A stretch of DNA of 13,521 nucleotides from contig DXDC01000294.1 of assembly GCA_019115685.1 (NCBI GenBank), positions 1-13,521 of the forward strand, read 5' to 3'. Of the stretch, positions 12,946 through 13,521 are shown piece after piece. Positions within the stretch are counted from its first letter, which is position 1, and every line of letters starts with the position of its first letter. The notes beneath the pieces were generated by a model. That model saw nothing but the letters and a program-made list of their open reading frames with translations, was not told the origin of the DNA and ran no database searches. Position numbers and translations under genes: made by a program. This DNA is from Candidatus Agrococcus pullicola (lineage in GTDB: Bacteria > Actinomycetota > Actinomycetes > Actinomycetales > Microbacteriaceae).

Positions 12946-13521
12946 ATGAACAGGGCACCGTCCGCACCGATTCGGAGTGAGAGCCAGAAGGATCCGTGGG
13001 AGCGCTACGGCTGGCTCATGGCGGTCGTGTGGATGGTGTTCCTCGTGTACCCGATCATCGAGCTCGTGCGAGCCGCTGCACCCCTGTGGTTGCTGGTGCT
13101 CGCCTGGGCGGGGCTGGTGGCCTTCGCCATCGCTTATGTGATCGGATTCGTTATCGGGATGCGTGCCGGTTGGGGGCATCCGCCGCGCACGGTGTTCGTT
13201 GCCTTCTTCCTATTGCTCCTCTTCGGAGCCGTGACCCTGCCCGTGCTGGGATGGAATGCGCTCTCGTTCCTGCCGTTCATCATGTCCTACGCTTCCTACG
13301 GGCTGCGCGGCGCATGGCACTGGACCACGACGGTGGTCTCCGTGGCGCTGGTCGGAAGCGCGCTGCTGGTGCTCGGGCCGTCGAGTGGCGTGCTGCCGAT
13401 CTTCGTGATCGTCTGCATCCTCGCAGTCGTCAACACGATCAACACGTGGCTCATCAGCCGGAGTGTGCAGGCCGACAATTTACGGCTCGATCTTGCGACC
13501 AGCCGCGAACGCGAGGCCATC
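12946..13521 (+). CDS. DesK-like sensor histidine kinase, N-terminal membrane part (cut by window edge)
   Basis: The frame stays open for 192 codons to the end of the window. A polar N-terminus of about 20 residues (ending DPWERYG) is followed by five or six membrane spans (about 22-45, 47-72, 83-103, 107-122, 130-147 and 152-172). After them comes RSVQADNLRLDLATSREREAI, which is the approach to the phosphoacceptor box of DesK/LiaS/NarL-partner kinases (normally reR..IARDLHD). The His itself lies just beyond the window. The gene follows an ABC exporter, as in DesK-type resistance and stress loci, and a NarL-family response regulator is expected next. The kinase assignment rests on topology, position and the short juxtamembrane motif, so it is good but not certain. 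Confidence 0.75.
   Translation, partial: MNRAPSAPIRSESQKDPWERYGWLMAVVWMVFLVYPIIELVRAAAPLWLLVLAWAGLVAFAIAYVIGFVIGMRAGWGHPPRTVFVAFFLLLLFGAVTLPVLGWNALSFLPFIMSYASYGLRGAWHWTTTVVSVALVGSALLVLGPSSGVLPIFVIVCILAVVNTINTWLISRSVQADNLRLDLATSREREAI

Noticed and set aside
1..13521. Mobile elements, CRISPR arrays, tRNA or rRNA genes
   Set aside because: No transposase-like frame, terminal inverted repeats, regularly spaced repeats or tRNA cloverleaf signature was seen on either strand.

Overview
This is a high-GC chromosomal window from an actinobacterium. The dnaK-grpE-dnaJ-hspR order, the HAIR operator and a MerR-type HspR are actinobacterial hallmarks. Gene style (leaderless starts, DesK-type kinase next to an ABC-2 exporter, acidic secreted proteins) suggests Microbacteriaceae, such as a Leucobacter- or Gulosibacter-like organism; the genus is a guess.

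Left part (1-4076): a complete HspR-controlled heat-shock operon on the + strand. A HAIR operator lies at the very left edge (1-20). A structured leader with two inverted repeats (62-121 and 120-142) follows. Then come dnaK, grpE, a dnaJ without zinc fingers, and hspR, with gaps of 2 nt, 13 nt and an overlap. HspR should repress its own operon, using DnaK as co-repressor.

Middle (4077-8041, + strand): a fold-type II PLP enzyme resembling cysteine desulfhydrase/cysteine synthase, preceded by a plausible promoter and a leader that could encode a short cysteine-containing peptide. It is followed by two unrecognised multi-pass membrane proteins (the second with a long P/Q/A/Y-rich tail) and a class I SAM methyltransferase. 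A strong bidirectional hairpin (8041-8076) separates this block from convergent genes.

Right-middle (8108-11032, - strand): a three-gene surface locus. Transcription runs from a membrane-anchored sortase-like protein to two paralogous, acidic, secreted proteins built from a shared domain of about 120 residues. Both secreted proteins end in the same tail, TPPxxVDTGx, with no membrane anchor after it. The sortase-like protein keeps the His and Cys but not an Arg at the usual place. I regard this as the most novel part of the window: a possible sortase/substrate set with an unconventional C-terminal signal.

Right end (11186-13521, + strand): an ABC-2 type exporter (ATPase and permease) followed by the membrane part of a DesK-like histidine kinase cut by the window edge. 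The divergent intergenic region to the sortase gene holds three ATGACA/TTGTCAT half-sites. These could be the operator of the response regulator expected just past the window.

No tRNA, rRNA, insertion sequence, CRISPR array or origin was seen. No gene-free stretch exceeds 300 bases; each of the longer gaps is described through the sites it holds.
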